Source of the DNA: Carya illinoinensis
Taxonomy: Eukaryota > Streptophyta > Magnoliopsida > Fagales > Juglandaceae
Length of the DNA: 64,000 nucleotides
Assembly: GCF_018687715.1 (NCBI RefSeq)
Contig: NC_056752.1
Span: 16,513,501 to 16,577,500, forward strand
Direction of reading: 5' to 3'
The translations under genes were made by a program, and so were the position numbers. The first letter of the stretch is position 1, and the number at the start of each line of letters is the position of its first letter. Below the pieces are notes generated by a model. That model saw only the letters and a program-made list of their open reading frames with translations. It ran no database searches and had not been told where the DNA came from. Positions 35,625 to 47,794 of the stretch are shown in pieces.

Positions 35625-37720
35625 TGTGACGCCCCCAAATCTCCACATACGGACACGGAAAAATTGAGACGTCCGGATAATGACAACACGAGTCACCATC
35701 CTATCGACGAGTGCCAAGTGTGTGTATAAACAACAAATATGTAAAAAGAAACACGCAGCGGATAACAAAAGTCTCATAACTAAGTACCAGAATTTTTTCT
35801 TAGTTTAATACAAAACTGTTCAAAACATACATATTAAAATATTACAAACCACAGATATTGTTTTAAAACCAACTACAAAGCATAACTCCAACTCAGAACT
35901 CCGGCGGAGCCGCATCCTCAGGCTCAACCTCCTCCTCCTTCTCAAACTCTGCATCAAAATCTACAGTACAAAAAATGATGCCGCAGGTAAGTAAGATCCA
36001 AACGCCATTAGATAAAAGCATATTAAAACTCAAACAATATGCATGAAAGGATGCCAATGCACATAACCCGTAAAATCATATTTTTCCACGCACACCAAAA
36101 ACCTATTTGGCCCAAAAACATAGCCTTTAAAAAAAACCTTGCCATTATGCCTGATAATGGCCCAAATCAAGAAATCACCATTTTTCCAGAAAATGGATCA
36201 CATAGCCTCAAACCAAACCTCGTCATTTTCCCAGAAAATGGCTCATAACCAAAACCATAAAACCGATCCAATTATTACATGCACCATGATCTCCCATAGG
36301 GATCATCCGCACACCCTGGCTCCTGTGTCACATCGCAGATAACGTCTACGCGTGTGACACCTAAACAAGCGATGCCCAGTACTCAAACCCAGCGCGTCCC
36401 TAGACTAGGCCATCCTCTAGTCCCTGCCACTCTAGGGACCACGGAGTCACCACGACAGCATTACCGTATCGTGCGATCCGGTCGTCGCCCAGCGACAACC
36501 CAGGAGATGTCACTCAGTATTATCCACTCTCGAGTGACCAAATGAGCTCCACCGAGATAATACCCCATCCCGGCTTGAGGTCGTGATATACACGCACTCG
36601 AAAATCTATTTACGCCAAAAAAACATGATTTTTCTCAATTTAAATAAAATGCACGTGAATGCACCATGTAAATGCAAACTCAAGGCACAAATAACCAATC
36701 AATCACAAATCAACAAACCAAGCAACACCGTCCTCAATCCATCTGACTCCCGAACTCCTCAGACTCAGTCCGAAATTAACCAACCAGCAATCAAATAATT
36801 ATTGTAAGAGCAAAATATATTTAAATCTAAAAGTAGAGTTTGGAAAATACTTACAGCGCTATAAGGTATTTTTCGAAAGCTCGTGGCGTTGCAAACGGCG
36901 GAAAAAAAAGCAATGTAACAGTGTATTTTATACTGTAGCTGTGGATAATAAATTATCCACTTTCGAACGGGGACAAACCAAGACACGAAATTGATAGGGA
37001 ATGGCCTTGAGATGTTTATGAAGATAAAGGAAGTGAGCTTTGGCCGTGGGTGGGGGTGGAAACGGCGGTGGAAGCGCTAAAAGGGGCTAAACGGAGTTGA
37101 GCTCGTGGGAGCTACTCTGGAAACGGATCGAGGCTGAAAATAGGTGGGTTAGGTCGGCAAGAGGTAGGGGAAGAAGCTGTGAAGAGTTGGTGGCCAGAGG
37201 TGGAGCGACGGCACCGGAAACGGCTTATAACCATGCGGAAAGAAGGGGCTGTAGGAGGCTTCGGATGGGGCTAGGATTCGATGGGGTGGTGCGCCGGCCG
37301 GAGGGGAACCGAACGGCAGGGGTGGTGTCGACCACGGCGGTCGGACGGCAGTGGGTCAGGGTGGGTCAACGGACGGAGACGGGGAGAGGGAATAGAAGCA
37401 GTGCGCGGGAGGGGAGAGGAAAGAAGAAGAAAAGAAAAAGAAAGAAAGAAGAAAAAGAAGAAAAGGAAAAGGGGAAAAAGAAATAAGGAAAAAGGGAAAG
37501 ATGAGAGAAAGAAATGAGGTCCAGTCCTCACTTCCGGAATCCAAAAACTAATCCACCGAAAACGATTTTAAAAGCCGTAGAACGACTAAAATAAATTAAA
37601 CACCATATCAAATAAAATAAAACCAATTTAAAATACAATAATTTAAAATAAAAGACTACTATATTAATTAAATTAAAAACATTCCTTCAGTGAAAATACA
37701 CGTAAAAGTGGGATATCACA
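35625..37720 (-). repeat. 5' LTR of LARD-like element
   Basis: This is an intact 2096-bp LTR. It reads TGTGATATCC at 37720 and ends GGGGGCGTCACA at 35625, next to the primer site. It contains a GA-rich purine tract at 37380-37500, matching 32277-32420 in the other LTR. Short ORFs in that tract are low-complexity and not genes. Confidence 0.9.
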
Positions 37721-37725
37721 TAGAG

Positions 37726-37824
37726 TATCATCAATACCAAAATATTTTCTTCACATCCATCACGAAATATTTTCTTCACGTCCATCACTCAATGATTGAT
37801 AATACTCTATTTTCTTCACAATCT
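37726..37824. repeat. Right part of a 119-bp inverted-repeat element (left arm 24449-24468)
   Basis: The 20 bases before the large retroelement (24449-24468, AGATTGTGAAGAAAATAGAG) joined to the bases after its target duplication form one arm. That arm matches the reverse complement of 37795-37824 at 29 of 30 positions. Between the arms, a ~25-bp unit containing AAATATTTTCTTCAC is repeated twice directly. The pre-insertion element was therefore a 119-bp hairpin, MITE-like in form, which the retroelement split inside its left arm. Confidence 0.8.
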
Positions 37825-38605
37825 ATTGAGAGACCTTCAAACTATTGAGACATTTTTAAAGCAAGGTTTGAATTAACCTTATTACTTTGACTAAAACCAT
37901 GTCGTTCGAGTTGGAATTTAGCATCGAAAGCCGTGCATTGGATGCTTATTGGAGTTTATTGGCTTTGGAAACTATGGAGGCCTTTATCTGCATATAAAAT
38001 TGGTGGCTACTGGACTAGATGATGTTGATGATGCTAAGAATATAGGCTTGAGTGGGGTAACTTTAGCTTCTAATGACTAAATAGAAAATTTTATTGTATT
38101 AATTCTTTATAATGTTTTTTTTTTCTTTAAATTTTGTAGACATATTTGTGAACCCCACAATACTTGTAGAAGACCGAGTTATCCTTTAGTTTGGTGGTGT
38201 AAGATCTATTTTTTTAACCTTCAAAACAATGCATGATACTTAGAAAGTTGCAAACTGCATTTGGATCTCGGATAAGTAGATGATTTATGTACTTGACAAT
38301 TGCATACATATTACTTTTTATTGTTGTATGATCCTCATATGTAGCTTTCCTTAGTTGTGGTTTAGTTATAAAAATATGTAGTGTGTCGTGGTTGAGTTGA
38401 TGTGGACCAACAACAATGAGAGAGAGTTGTCAACTTGAATTGTTATCAGAGCAATGGAGAGTGGAGTCTTGACTCTTGGAGATGGTGGAAAGTAGGAGAT
38501 CCATATGATATTTTGATATAGCTTTTAACTTTATTATATATATGCAGCTACAAATACTCATAAGTCAAGTGTTCTTGTGTGATGTTCAAACGGGTGTGCA
38601 TTGTG
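37825..38605. other. Intergenic, nothing recognised
   Basis: This is AT-rich sequence between the inverted-repeat element and the next hAT element. No open frame longer than 60 codons, RNA gene or repeat was recognised. Confidence 0.6.
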
Positions 38606-38761
38606 GTATATATTAGGAGTGTCAAATCATGTTAACGGGTCGTGTTCGTGTCGTATCAAAACATGTGTATTATACTATATAGGTCAACCCTAATCTGACC
38701 CATTAAGTTTATCGTGTCAAAATCTCAAACCCTAATACGACCCATTAACATAACGTGTCGT

Positions 38762-41700
38762 TGATTGAGCTGAATTATTGCATTTTTAATGCTTTTAGAA
38801 TCAATATATCTTAATTCTTTCATTACTTTATCATTGGTTTTATATGAAAAAATGAATAAATCAAAGTTGTGATTTTAATTGATTAAAAGCATGAATTTCT
38901 ACTCGAATTCTACCAACTATTGATTACTGTGCATTCTAGTCCATAATTTTTCTTGCTTTCCATTATCATTTGCGTTTGTACCATTGTTCTTCTTGTTCTT
39001 CATGTTCATAAAGTTTCTTGAGCTATCTTTCCATCTTTTGGGTTCAATCCATGAACCTCAAAAGATAGAAGCACTTCTTGCCATCCGTGAATGGAAGTTA
39101 CTCAAGCAAATCTTTCAATTGTGTTATTTTGTTGTTGAGTGTTTTCTTTTTTTTAATCTCCATCTCCATTTTTCGTGCATACCATGGTTCATTATGTTTA
39201 TGCCTTGTTCATACTTTGTCTTGAGCTTTCCCACCATTCAAACACTCCCAACTCCATCTAACCTCATACACGGCCACACCAATCACCCCACATCATGCTC
39301 ACTTAAACCGTGACCCACCATTGCCCTCCAACAAGCCACCAAATTTCCAAAGCCTAGCCCACACTTGCCGTCCAACCCATCCCTCATTTCCCTCAAACCT
39401 AGCCACCACCTAAAACGTGGTCATTTGCCTTTCCATTAGCTAATTTGCCCTTAGTCATTTCGGCTAGCTACCATCTCACCAATGGATCCCTTCATCCATA
39501 AATCCTAACCATCCATCCCATTGCCCATCAACCTAGGATGACCTTAAACTGCCACCTCAAAAGGATGCCTAGACAAATTGCTTTTCCAAAAGGCCAAAAA
39601 AAGAAAGCTTTCCACCCCTAATTTCGGGAAACATAACACCACTACACAATTGTTTTTCCAAAAGGCCAAAAAGCAAGCTTTTCCATTTCTTTATTCCCAT
39701 CCACTAGGCAACCCCTCACCAAGAACCAGCCCTACTCATCTTGCCTTTTCCTTTAACAATTCGGCACCTACCCATCATTCACATGGTCCCTTTTAGCTTA
39801 CCTCCACTCACCTACACATCATTAAACCCAAGCCCAACTTGCCGGCCAACAAAGCTCCCTTTTCCACAAAACTCTAGTCCACTTACCTAAAAGAGACCCC
39901 TAGACACCTTCCTTTAACTTTAGCAAAAGCTACCCCTCATCATTCTGAAAACCCTACCTTCCCACTACCCATGTGAAGCCTTAAGCTCACCCCACCGAAT
40001 ACTCATGCCACCTCACACTTAGTCTCATAACCCTAGATGCCCCTCAAACCTCACGGATCCCTTTTTCACACTCAAATAAATCCACCAACTCCTTTCCAAC
40101 CCACGGAAAATTACCTCTTTTGTCTTCTAAGTGGTTTCATATCACATGAATTTAATCCATTCATATGGCAACAACTTGGCAAGCTGGAAGAAGGAGCTGA
40201 AACGTGATCCCATGGAAGAAATGAAAAGGAGCCAGTGCATGATTGAATAAAAAATGTGAAAAGAAGTGAAAGCAAGAAGAGAAGAGGCTGATTTTGGGCT
40301 AGCTGAAAACGTGGATGAGTTGGAGAGAAGAGGGAGATTGTGATGTGAGCTGAAAGTCATTGAAGGCTGCTGCCTCTCCACCGAATTTGACATTGAAGAA
40401 TTAGGCTGCCTCTCCACCGAATTTGACATGGAAGTCATTAAAGGCTGCTACCTTTCCATCGAATTGGACAATATTGGAGAAGGAAGACAAATGGATGGTT
40501 GAGACACACGGTTATAAAAAGACCTTAGAGAACAAGGAGAAGAAGGCTGAAATGCTTTGGTGCATGTTCGGTAGTTTTGGGGGGCTGAAATGCTTTGGTG
40601 TTTTGGAGTTTTTTTTTTTTATTATTAAGTGTGCTAAGAATTGTTTTAGAATTTTATTTCATTAAGTGTAATACCTTAATTTCTTGCAAGTGTGCTAGTT
40701 GGTTTTATGCAATAAAAGAATTATTTTAGAAGTTTTAATTAAGTGTGTTAGTTGGTTTTATGCAACAAAAGAATTATTTTAGAAGTTTTAATTAAGTGTG
40801 ATAGTTGGTTTCATGCAACAAAAAGAATTGTTTTAGAAGTTTTAATTAAGTGTGCTAGTTGGTTTCATGCAACAAAAGAATTGTTTTAGAAGTTTTAATT
40901 AAGTATGCTAGTTGGTTCCATGCAACAAAAAAATTGTTTTAGAAGTTTTCATTAAGTGTGTTACCTTAATTTATTGCAAGAAAGGTTTGATTGTAAGCTT
41001 TTGCTTTTGATTTTTCTGAAACATCATACGTGGGGAGTAGAGGAGTTGTTCTAGAGTTTTCATTAAAGGTTTAGAGATTAATTTTCAAGAGTGATACGTG
41101 ACAAGTTGGTTCTTTTTGTTTTGGATTTCAATTGAATGGTGAAGGGGAGTTTTCGTCCAAAATTTTCATTCTCTATTTTTATTTAACTTCAGTTTAAAGT
41201 TTATGGAATACTTTTGAGATTTTTTTTGGCTTAGAAGTTTGGGTAAATATGATACATGGGGAGTAAAGGGAGTTGAGCTTTTCATTCGTGAAGTGAAGTG
41301 AGTCGGTTTAGATTTATTTTTCTGAAGGAGTTTTAGTTGGTTTGAATTATATTTTTCAGAGAGTGAAGGAGAGAGCTTTTGTTTTTGTTTTAGTTGGGCA
41401 ATTTATTTATTGTTTACTTATTTGGTGTTATCTATTTTTCTCACTTCTTTAAGTTTTCATTTAATAGTGATTACAATTGTTATGGATTAATTTTGAGAAT
41501 TTGTGATTTGAATACAAAGATGAATTCTAGAATCTTGGTTTTGGGCATTTTCAATTTTCAATTTGTGTTTTATCAATTACTTTCTAATCTAGTTTAATCT
41601 TAGCTTAGTTTTATTAATTTCTTAGTTCAATTCCATATTAGATTGTTTAAAGTTTAAATAGGATTTAAATAATTTCAGTTTCATTGTTTAATTGTTAGAT

Positions 41701-42025
41701 TAATTAAGATTGTTCAATTTAGTTGACTCTTTGATTAATAATTTTAATTTGTTAGTCTTTTACATTTCATTTCGACACTCAAAAGTCTAAAAATATGAAT
41801 CTAGTCCATGACTAGTACCATTTTTCATTCTTATTGCATTCTTCCATCCATTGCACATATCATCATTTTTATTTTTATCTTTGTGAATATTTCCACCATT
41901 TTAAACGAGTTTGATTTTTAAGTAACTTTCCCTGAGGAGACGATCTAGAAATTTATTCTTAATTATTACACGACATCCTCCTGCACTTGGGATAACCTTT
42001 GTGCTACTCATTTTTTAGTGAGTCA
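38762..42025 (+). repeat. 3.3-kb solo LTR, TSD GTCGT
   Basis: It begins TGATTGAGCTG and ends TTAGTGAGTCA, with the duplication GTCGT at 38757-38761 and 42026-42030. The 3' end (CCCTGAGGAGACGATC … CCTGCACTTGGG) resembles that of the solo LTR at 26495-27814, a Tat/Athila-like feature. The middle has a C-rich tract (39230-40130) and a tandem repeat (40690-40965). No retroelement protein was found, so a solo LTR is the simplest reading, although it is long. Confidence 0.78.
40690..40965 (+). repeat. ~61-bp tandem repeat, five units
   Basis: Five near-identical units contain GTGTGCTAGTTGGTTTTATG, followed by variants of CAACAAAAGAATTGTTTTAG and AAGTTTTAATTAA. They differ by single substitutions and A-run length. 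The array is flanked by two copies of a related CATTAAGTGT…CCTTAATTT segment. Confidence 0.9.
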
Positions 42026-42514
42026 GTCGTGTCGTGTCAACCCGTTTTGACCCATTAATGAATATTACAAAATAGGTTAGTGCGACACAATACGACATGT
42101 TTTAAACTGTTTATGTAAAATGAGTTAAATATACCTGAAATTAATCTGTTTGACCTGATTAAATTTAGTATAATTTTATATAAATATTAAAATCACAATA
42201 TCTATAAAAATGATAAAATTAACTATAAGTCTAAAATTACAATCCAAACAATAAAATATCGAAATTAAAATTCTAACAATTTTACTTTTAAATAGAAGGG
42301 TATAATTATAAATTTAACTTTCTTAACGTGTCGTAACGGGTTATAACGTGTCAAAACGGGTTGACCTGTTATCAACCCGTTAAGCAATCGTGTCTTAACA
42401 GGTCAATCCATTTTGATCCGAACCCGTTAAGACTAAACCCTAACCCGCTATTATCGTGTCGTGCTCGTGTTGGGTTAAAGGACTGTGTAACATATTGCCA
42501 CCCCTAGTATATAT

Positions 42515-43535
42515 TATGTTGAATGCATATTGTATTGTTGAATGATTATGTTTTAATTGTTATGATTCTGCTATCTATATCTAATTATTTGATCGTTTAT
42601 CATAGATAGATTATAATTTATTGATGATATTGTCTTTTAATTTACATTATAGACTTAATATTTGGTATTTGAACTTTTGTAGCCTATTTGGGCTACAAGG
42701 ATGATAAATTAGAAATGTCAAACATGTGGGGCATAAAAAATGGATCATGCTCAATAAGTAGCTAAGAAAAGACAAGCCCGATACATGGATCCGGCTCAAC
42801 TTCAAATTGGAGTCAAACTCTACCGCCGGCAACTTTTAATTGAATCGGAATCCGCTCTTGATCAGAGTTGGGGTCCAAAATGACAACCCAAATTGGAGTT
42901 GGAAGAGTTTGAACTCTGCCCTAATGCCATATATTTTATTTGGATTATACTACTCAACATCCTACATGCACCACACAATATCATACATATTTAAAAAATA
43001 ATAATTCTATATTTTGATTTTATTCCTGTTAAATTAATTGAGTTATTCTACTCATCATCTATGTACCACATACTTGTTATGAGAAAAAAGAAAATAAAAT
43101 ATGATGTGTGATTTATGGAATGATAAGTAGAATTATTCAACTTATTTTACACACTCAAATAATAAAGCCATACGTAAGCTTTTTCATATAGTTTTCCAAA
43201 AGCTCGACCGTACACTATAACTCCCAATATGCTAGGGTCTTTTCTTCTTAAAATTTGAAAACCCAGTTTCCATCTTTCTTTCCTTGAATTCTCTTTCACT
43301 TTTCCTAGCTTCGGCTCTCTTCCTTTCCCTCCTTAGATCACAGTGTTTGGCATTATGATAGTTAGATTGGGTTTTTCATTATATAAAAGTAGAGGTAAGG
43401 AGAAAGGTGGTGAGAAAAAATGGGAAGAAAATCAAATGAAGGTGACGAATAGGATCAACTAGACAACCCTCCTGGACTTCAAATCGAAGATGCCCATGTT
43501 AGTGGAAGTTAGGGCTAAGTAAAGTGAATATTTAT
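42515..43535. other. Intergenic with MITE-like inverted repeats
   Basis: No gene is seen. A ~105-bp segment at about 43033-43138 has imperfect inverted ends (TTATTCTACTCATCATC and AATTCTACTTATCATTCC reverse-complemented). A related half-copy lies near 42952-43000. A similar motif recurs at about 56371-56566. Confidence 0.45.
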
Positions 43536-44185
43536 TGTAGAGGCAAAAATTGGCTAGAATTAGATGACTAAATGATAAGGTTTATCTTATCATTATTTGA
43601 TTAAATTTGGATGAATGTAAAATAAGAGATGACTTTATCTTTAACAACATTGAGTCTATCTAGAAGGTTATAAGATTGTTTAGATAAGTCAGTTACATGA
43701 TTTTCGAATCCATAAGAGTTTGCAATTATCAAGACTCGAAGCTGAACACAGATAAGAAACTATAGTGAAGAGTTATCGTGAAATGTCAGTAACCCGTCAG
43801 GAAACGTTCTCGCGACTGTCTCTACCCTTTAGTAGAATCCTACTGTGACTGGAACTCTTTCCAGACTTTCTATTTAGATGGATTCGGTTTTGTATCTTTA
43901 GAAGGGTTTTGAGCCACGAATTCTAGAGAGGATATTCTGAGCATTTGTGAGAAAAAATTCATTTGAGAACTTTTATGGGGATTTTCATCTCTTATTGAGT
44001 GTGATCATGTTTTGAGTGTGAATTAACATCGATTGGATTTCAGCCTCTGGAGTTCCAGAAGGGAAGCCAACATTTGAAAATCGCCAGAGGTTCTGCCTTC
44101 TACTATAGTAGAAGACAAACGGGTCGTTTGTCTAGGCAAGTAAGAGAGTCGAATTGCTTAGGTTTTGTAATTGATGATTGCTTGT

Positions 44186-47100
44186 TGTAACAGCCCGCTA
44201 GAAATTTAATTGTGAAATTTCTATTAACTTTAGGAATCTCGTGAAAACCTCATAAGTTTTCACGAATCCATTAATCGTATAGGTTTTTGTCTAACTACAT
44301 AGTTAGTGTTATTATTTATTATGGTATCAGAAGTGTGTTTTTTATTATTAGAGATAGTTAGAAGTGTCAAAATGTATTATGGTTTGTGCCATTAGACTCG
44401 GAGGGTTATTTAAAGTCTTATGGCGCAATAACATTTTTTCATATTTTCGGACAAAACGTCTGTTCAAAACAATAAATATTATTGGATAAAAAGAAATATC
44501 TTGAGGTAATTTTCATGAATATTATTGGGTAAAAATATTTTGAGTTAATTTTTATAGATATTATTAGATAAAAATATCTTAAGTTGATTTTTTGTAGATA
44601 CTATTGGATAGAATATTATAAGATAATCTTTTATAGATATTTTGGGTAGGAGAAAACTACACTCAACTCTCAACTCCAGCCTCATCTCTTCCATATCTCA
44701 TCCATAAGTATCTCTAGTCACCTCTTCCCACGAAATTATCTTCATTTACACTTTCCATTGAAAGAATATCAAACACTCTCTCTCGGACAGCTTTTAGGAG
44801 GTCTTTTGCACACCCATTTCAAAGCTTTTGTAAGTGTTTTATCATAAAGTATCCTTCATATATGTTGTTTCCTTTTGAGTCTAGTTTATATAGATATCTT
44901 ATTTGCTCCATTTGAAGATCATTTGGTCAGTCAAATATTATGTAAACTATAAAAAGGTCATTCTGGGAGATAAACTGGAGAATATGTTATAGTTTGGAGT
45001 TTTTGACCAAGCTAAGGGATATATATTGGTCCAAAATTTTTATGGAGTATTGTTAACATGTATATGTGACTATTGGTTGAGGATTTTTGCATGATTAAAG
45101 GTTTTGATGAAAGATTTTCTTAGATTTAGAAACTTAGAAACTAGAAGAAGAAAAACAGTTTCTGTTTTGAGAAAGTTTAACTCTTTGGTGGTCTAAACCT
45201 ATTCTAATGACTTTAATAATTTTATTGGAGGATCCTAAGTATCTTATATACATGTTATATTATTATTTTGAAGATATTTGATATTAGTTTCAAAGATATG
45301 AAATTTTATGCAAAGATATATTCAAATAAGCCAAAGTGTGGATATTCTTGACTAAATTTATGTTTTGGTTAATTTCTAACTATGTGATCTTGAATTAGAA
45401 GCTTATATATGTTTTAGGACATCTTTTTAAACCATGTGATGGTTTGGTTTGAAGATCATATATTTATAAGTCATAGATCAAGAGATTTATCAAAACTAGT
45501 TGAGGAAAAAGTTTCTGTTTTTGGACTAAGTGTAAAACCAAAAACTCCAAATGTTATTTTGTGATTTTGGTGACTTTATTTTGATGATTTAAAGCATGGT
45601 TGATGTTAGGATGATATTATGAATATGTTAGAAGTAAGATTTGATTTTTGAAATTCTTGGAGATGTTTTGATTTAAAGTCAAAACTTGTGATTCAAGTGC
45701 TTGGATCTTTTTACAAAAAAGTTTGGTGTTGATTATTAGTTTTTTCTAAATGGATGTTTTAAGTATGGTTTTGAATTTAGGATTGGAAGATGTTTGTTGT
45801 AAAATTTTGGTTTAGGCATGAGTTTTGAAGTTGGAAGGAATTGCAATAAAAATCAAGGGAAATGGCCTGTGGATGTTTCGGCAATAGTGTGTTTTTCATA
45901 GTTGTGTTTTGTTTTAAATTTTTCTGAGTTGATATTTAAGTTTAGGACAACATTTACATGAGAAATGTAAATTTTGGAAACTTTTGGAGTTAGTATGGAA
46001 AATCCTTAAGTTATGGGTAAAACGGTCATTTTCCCACATGCAGAGAGTAAAATGAAAATTTTACTCTTTAAGTTAGTATTTTACATATTTCAAATTATTA
46101 GTGATTTAGTTCTAACTTTTAGAATCACTAATTACAGTTCCTCGTGATCGCACTTGAAGTTTTATAAGAAACGCAGAGATCGAGGTAAGTTAGCTTTTAA
46201 CTTACTAGCAGTCTACTGTGTATGTGTGCTAAGTAAAAGAATTACAGTGTATGTATGTATGTTGTCATATATGTCATGCCATGCCAAGGTATCACGTAAT
46301 TGTCTATTATACAGAATTTATTCTGTCATCAATTTTTATCTGTTACATAACATATTCTGTCATGTATTACTGTACATTGCAAGTATGTCATGTTAAATAT
46401 ATTGTCTATTATATGTTATGCCATGTTACGAAATGTTTCTATCTCAAGTTAGTCATGTATTTCAAGTTATGTTCAAGTCACGTTATGTTACGTTAGGGCT
46501 TCAGTCATTTCGTATTCCAGTCACGTTTCATCTTGATTACTTATGTATGGGGTCACAGCAATTGTGGCGCATACACTACGTGAGACACAACAATTGTGAC
46601 ACATAGAATACATGGGGCCACAACAACTGTGGAGTATGTATTTAAGCAGTTAAAGAATAAGTTTCCGTAGAATATATGGGGCCACAACAACTGTGGAGTA
46701 TGTATTTACACATAGAATACATGGGGCCACAACAACTGTGGAGTATGTATTTTTCATGTTAAGTCAAGTTTGTGTAGAATACATGGGGCCACAATAACTG
46801 TGGAGTATGTATTTTTCATGTTAATTCAAGTTTCAAAGCAAGTTCATGCTAAGTCAAGTTTCAGATCAAGTTCATGTCAAGTCAAGTTCAGTTCATGTTT
46901 TAATTTAAATTATGTCAATTATGCTATGTTGTACGCCAAGTTATGCTTTAATTACTTATGAATTTGATTATGCATTTATGCTTTTACTGTCATCCATGCA
47001 TTATTAGCTTGTGTGGAAGTTTTTTTGCTAACTTACTAAGATTTGTAATCAAATCTCACTTTGGTAGTCTCAACTACCATTCCCCCCGAATGGTAGATCT

Positions 47101-47502
47101 TGTTACAGGACCTGAAGGAGAATCAGAAGCTGATCAACTAGACACAGTTGACTAATCGACGGTGCGACGTCAATGTTAATATAGTAGTTAACGTAAATTA
47201 CTACTTGTACGATGGAGGTGCATCTCTAGTACTTTTTGGATCATAACCATTTTGGACTAGGGTTGTGATCTGTTCAAAGGGTCTTTATGTATGAAGTATG
47301 TTTTAAGCATTTGGGATATTTTTAATTTGGTGCATAGTATTGCTAAAGAAAAAAATTATCCGCTGCGAATATTGCATAATGTTAGATGCATGTTAAGAAC
47401 ATTGCATCTTATATGTCATGAACGGGGGCAGGTAACCTTGTGTTGCATGTCTCGACGCTTCAAATGTCCGTCCAATCCCAAACGGAATTTGGGGGCGTCA
47501 CA
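44186..47502 (+). repeat. 3.3-kb gypsy solo LTR, TSD CTTGT
   Basis: It starts TGTAACAGCCCGC and ends GGGGGCGTCACA, with the duplication CTTGT at 44181-44185 and 47503-47507. It is closely related to 51034-53435. It contains a tandem block of GGGGCCACAACAACTGTGG units at about 46555-46815. No protein is encoded. Confidence 0.9.
46540..46815 (+). repeat. Tandem units with CCACAACAACTGTGG hairpin
   Basis: At least four units of about 40-75 bp share AGAATACATGGGGCCACAAC, then AACTGTGGAGTATGTATTT. The core CCACA…TGTGG is an inverted repeat. The same block occurs with a slightly different unit order at about 52500-52775 in the second solo LTR. Confidence 0.85.
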
Positions 47503-47794
47503 CTTGTAATTGTTTTTCAAATAATAAAATTGACTTTCCTGGGTTTGGCTGTCCTGTAGGATTTTACCTTTAAAGAGTTCTTTATAAGGTTTCCCTTTGT
47601 AACCAATCGTTTTAGCTTACAAAGTTGATTATTTATTCTAAAGTATTTGATTCGTTTCATAATCTTGATAATTGAGATCTGACCTATTTGTTTAAGGAAA
47701 TTGGTAGACAATTTCGTAGTTTACAAGGGTACGTTGGGAATTTCAATTGGCATCAGAGTGTGATCCGTGCTCTTGTAGATCATGTCGACATCAT

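Larger units (their letters stand above)
24469..37720 (-). mobile_element. LARD-like LTR retrotransposon, TSD TAGAG
   Basis: The element lies on the minus strand: 5' LTR 37720-35625, interior 35624-32630, 3' LTR 32629-24469. LTR ends are TGTGATA…GGCGTCACA, and the target duplication TAGAG flanks it at 24464-24468 and 37721-37725. The primer site TGGTATCAGAGCGG and a polypurine tract (AAGGGGGGAGGA) are in place. Without the nested hAT, each LTR is about 2.1 kb and the interior only about 3.0 kb. No gag, protease, RT or integrase frame is visible. It fits a large retrotransposon derivative (LARD) that was mobilised by a gypsy partner. Confidence 0.88.
38614..42506. mobile_element. Non-autonomous hAT element, TSD GTATATAT
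   Basis: The ends are TAGGAGTGTCAAATCATGTT (left) and, reverse-complemented, TAGGGGTGGCAATATGTTAC (right). The 8-bp duplication GTATATAT flanks it at 38606-38613 and 42507-42514. Without the nested solo LTR it is about 0.63 kb. It is rich in ACGGGTCGTGTC-like words on both sides, probably subterminal repeats. It has no transposase. Confidence 0.9.

Noticed and set aside
46154..46606. Cys/His/Tyr-rich small frames in the solo LTRs (also 52213-52568)
   Set aside because: They lie in repeated LTR sequence, read through tandem repeats, and have no start context or family resemblance.
46540..46815. CRISPR-like array of regularly spaced repeats
   Set aside because: The units are imperfect, irregularly spaced, lie in a plant LTR and have no cas genes. 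They are an ordinary tandem expansion.
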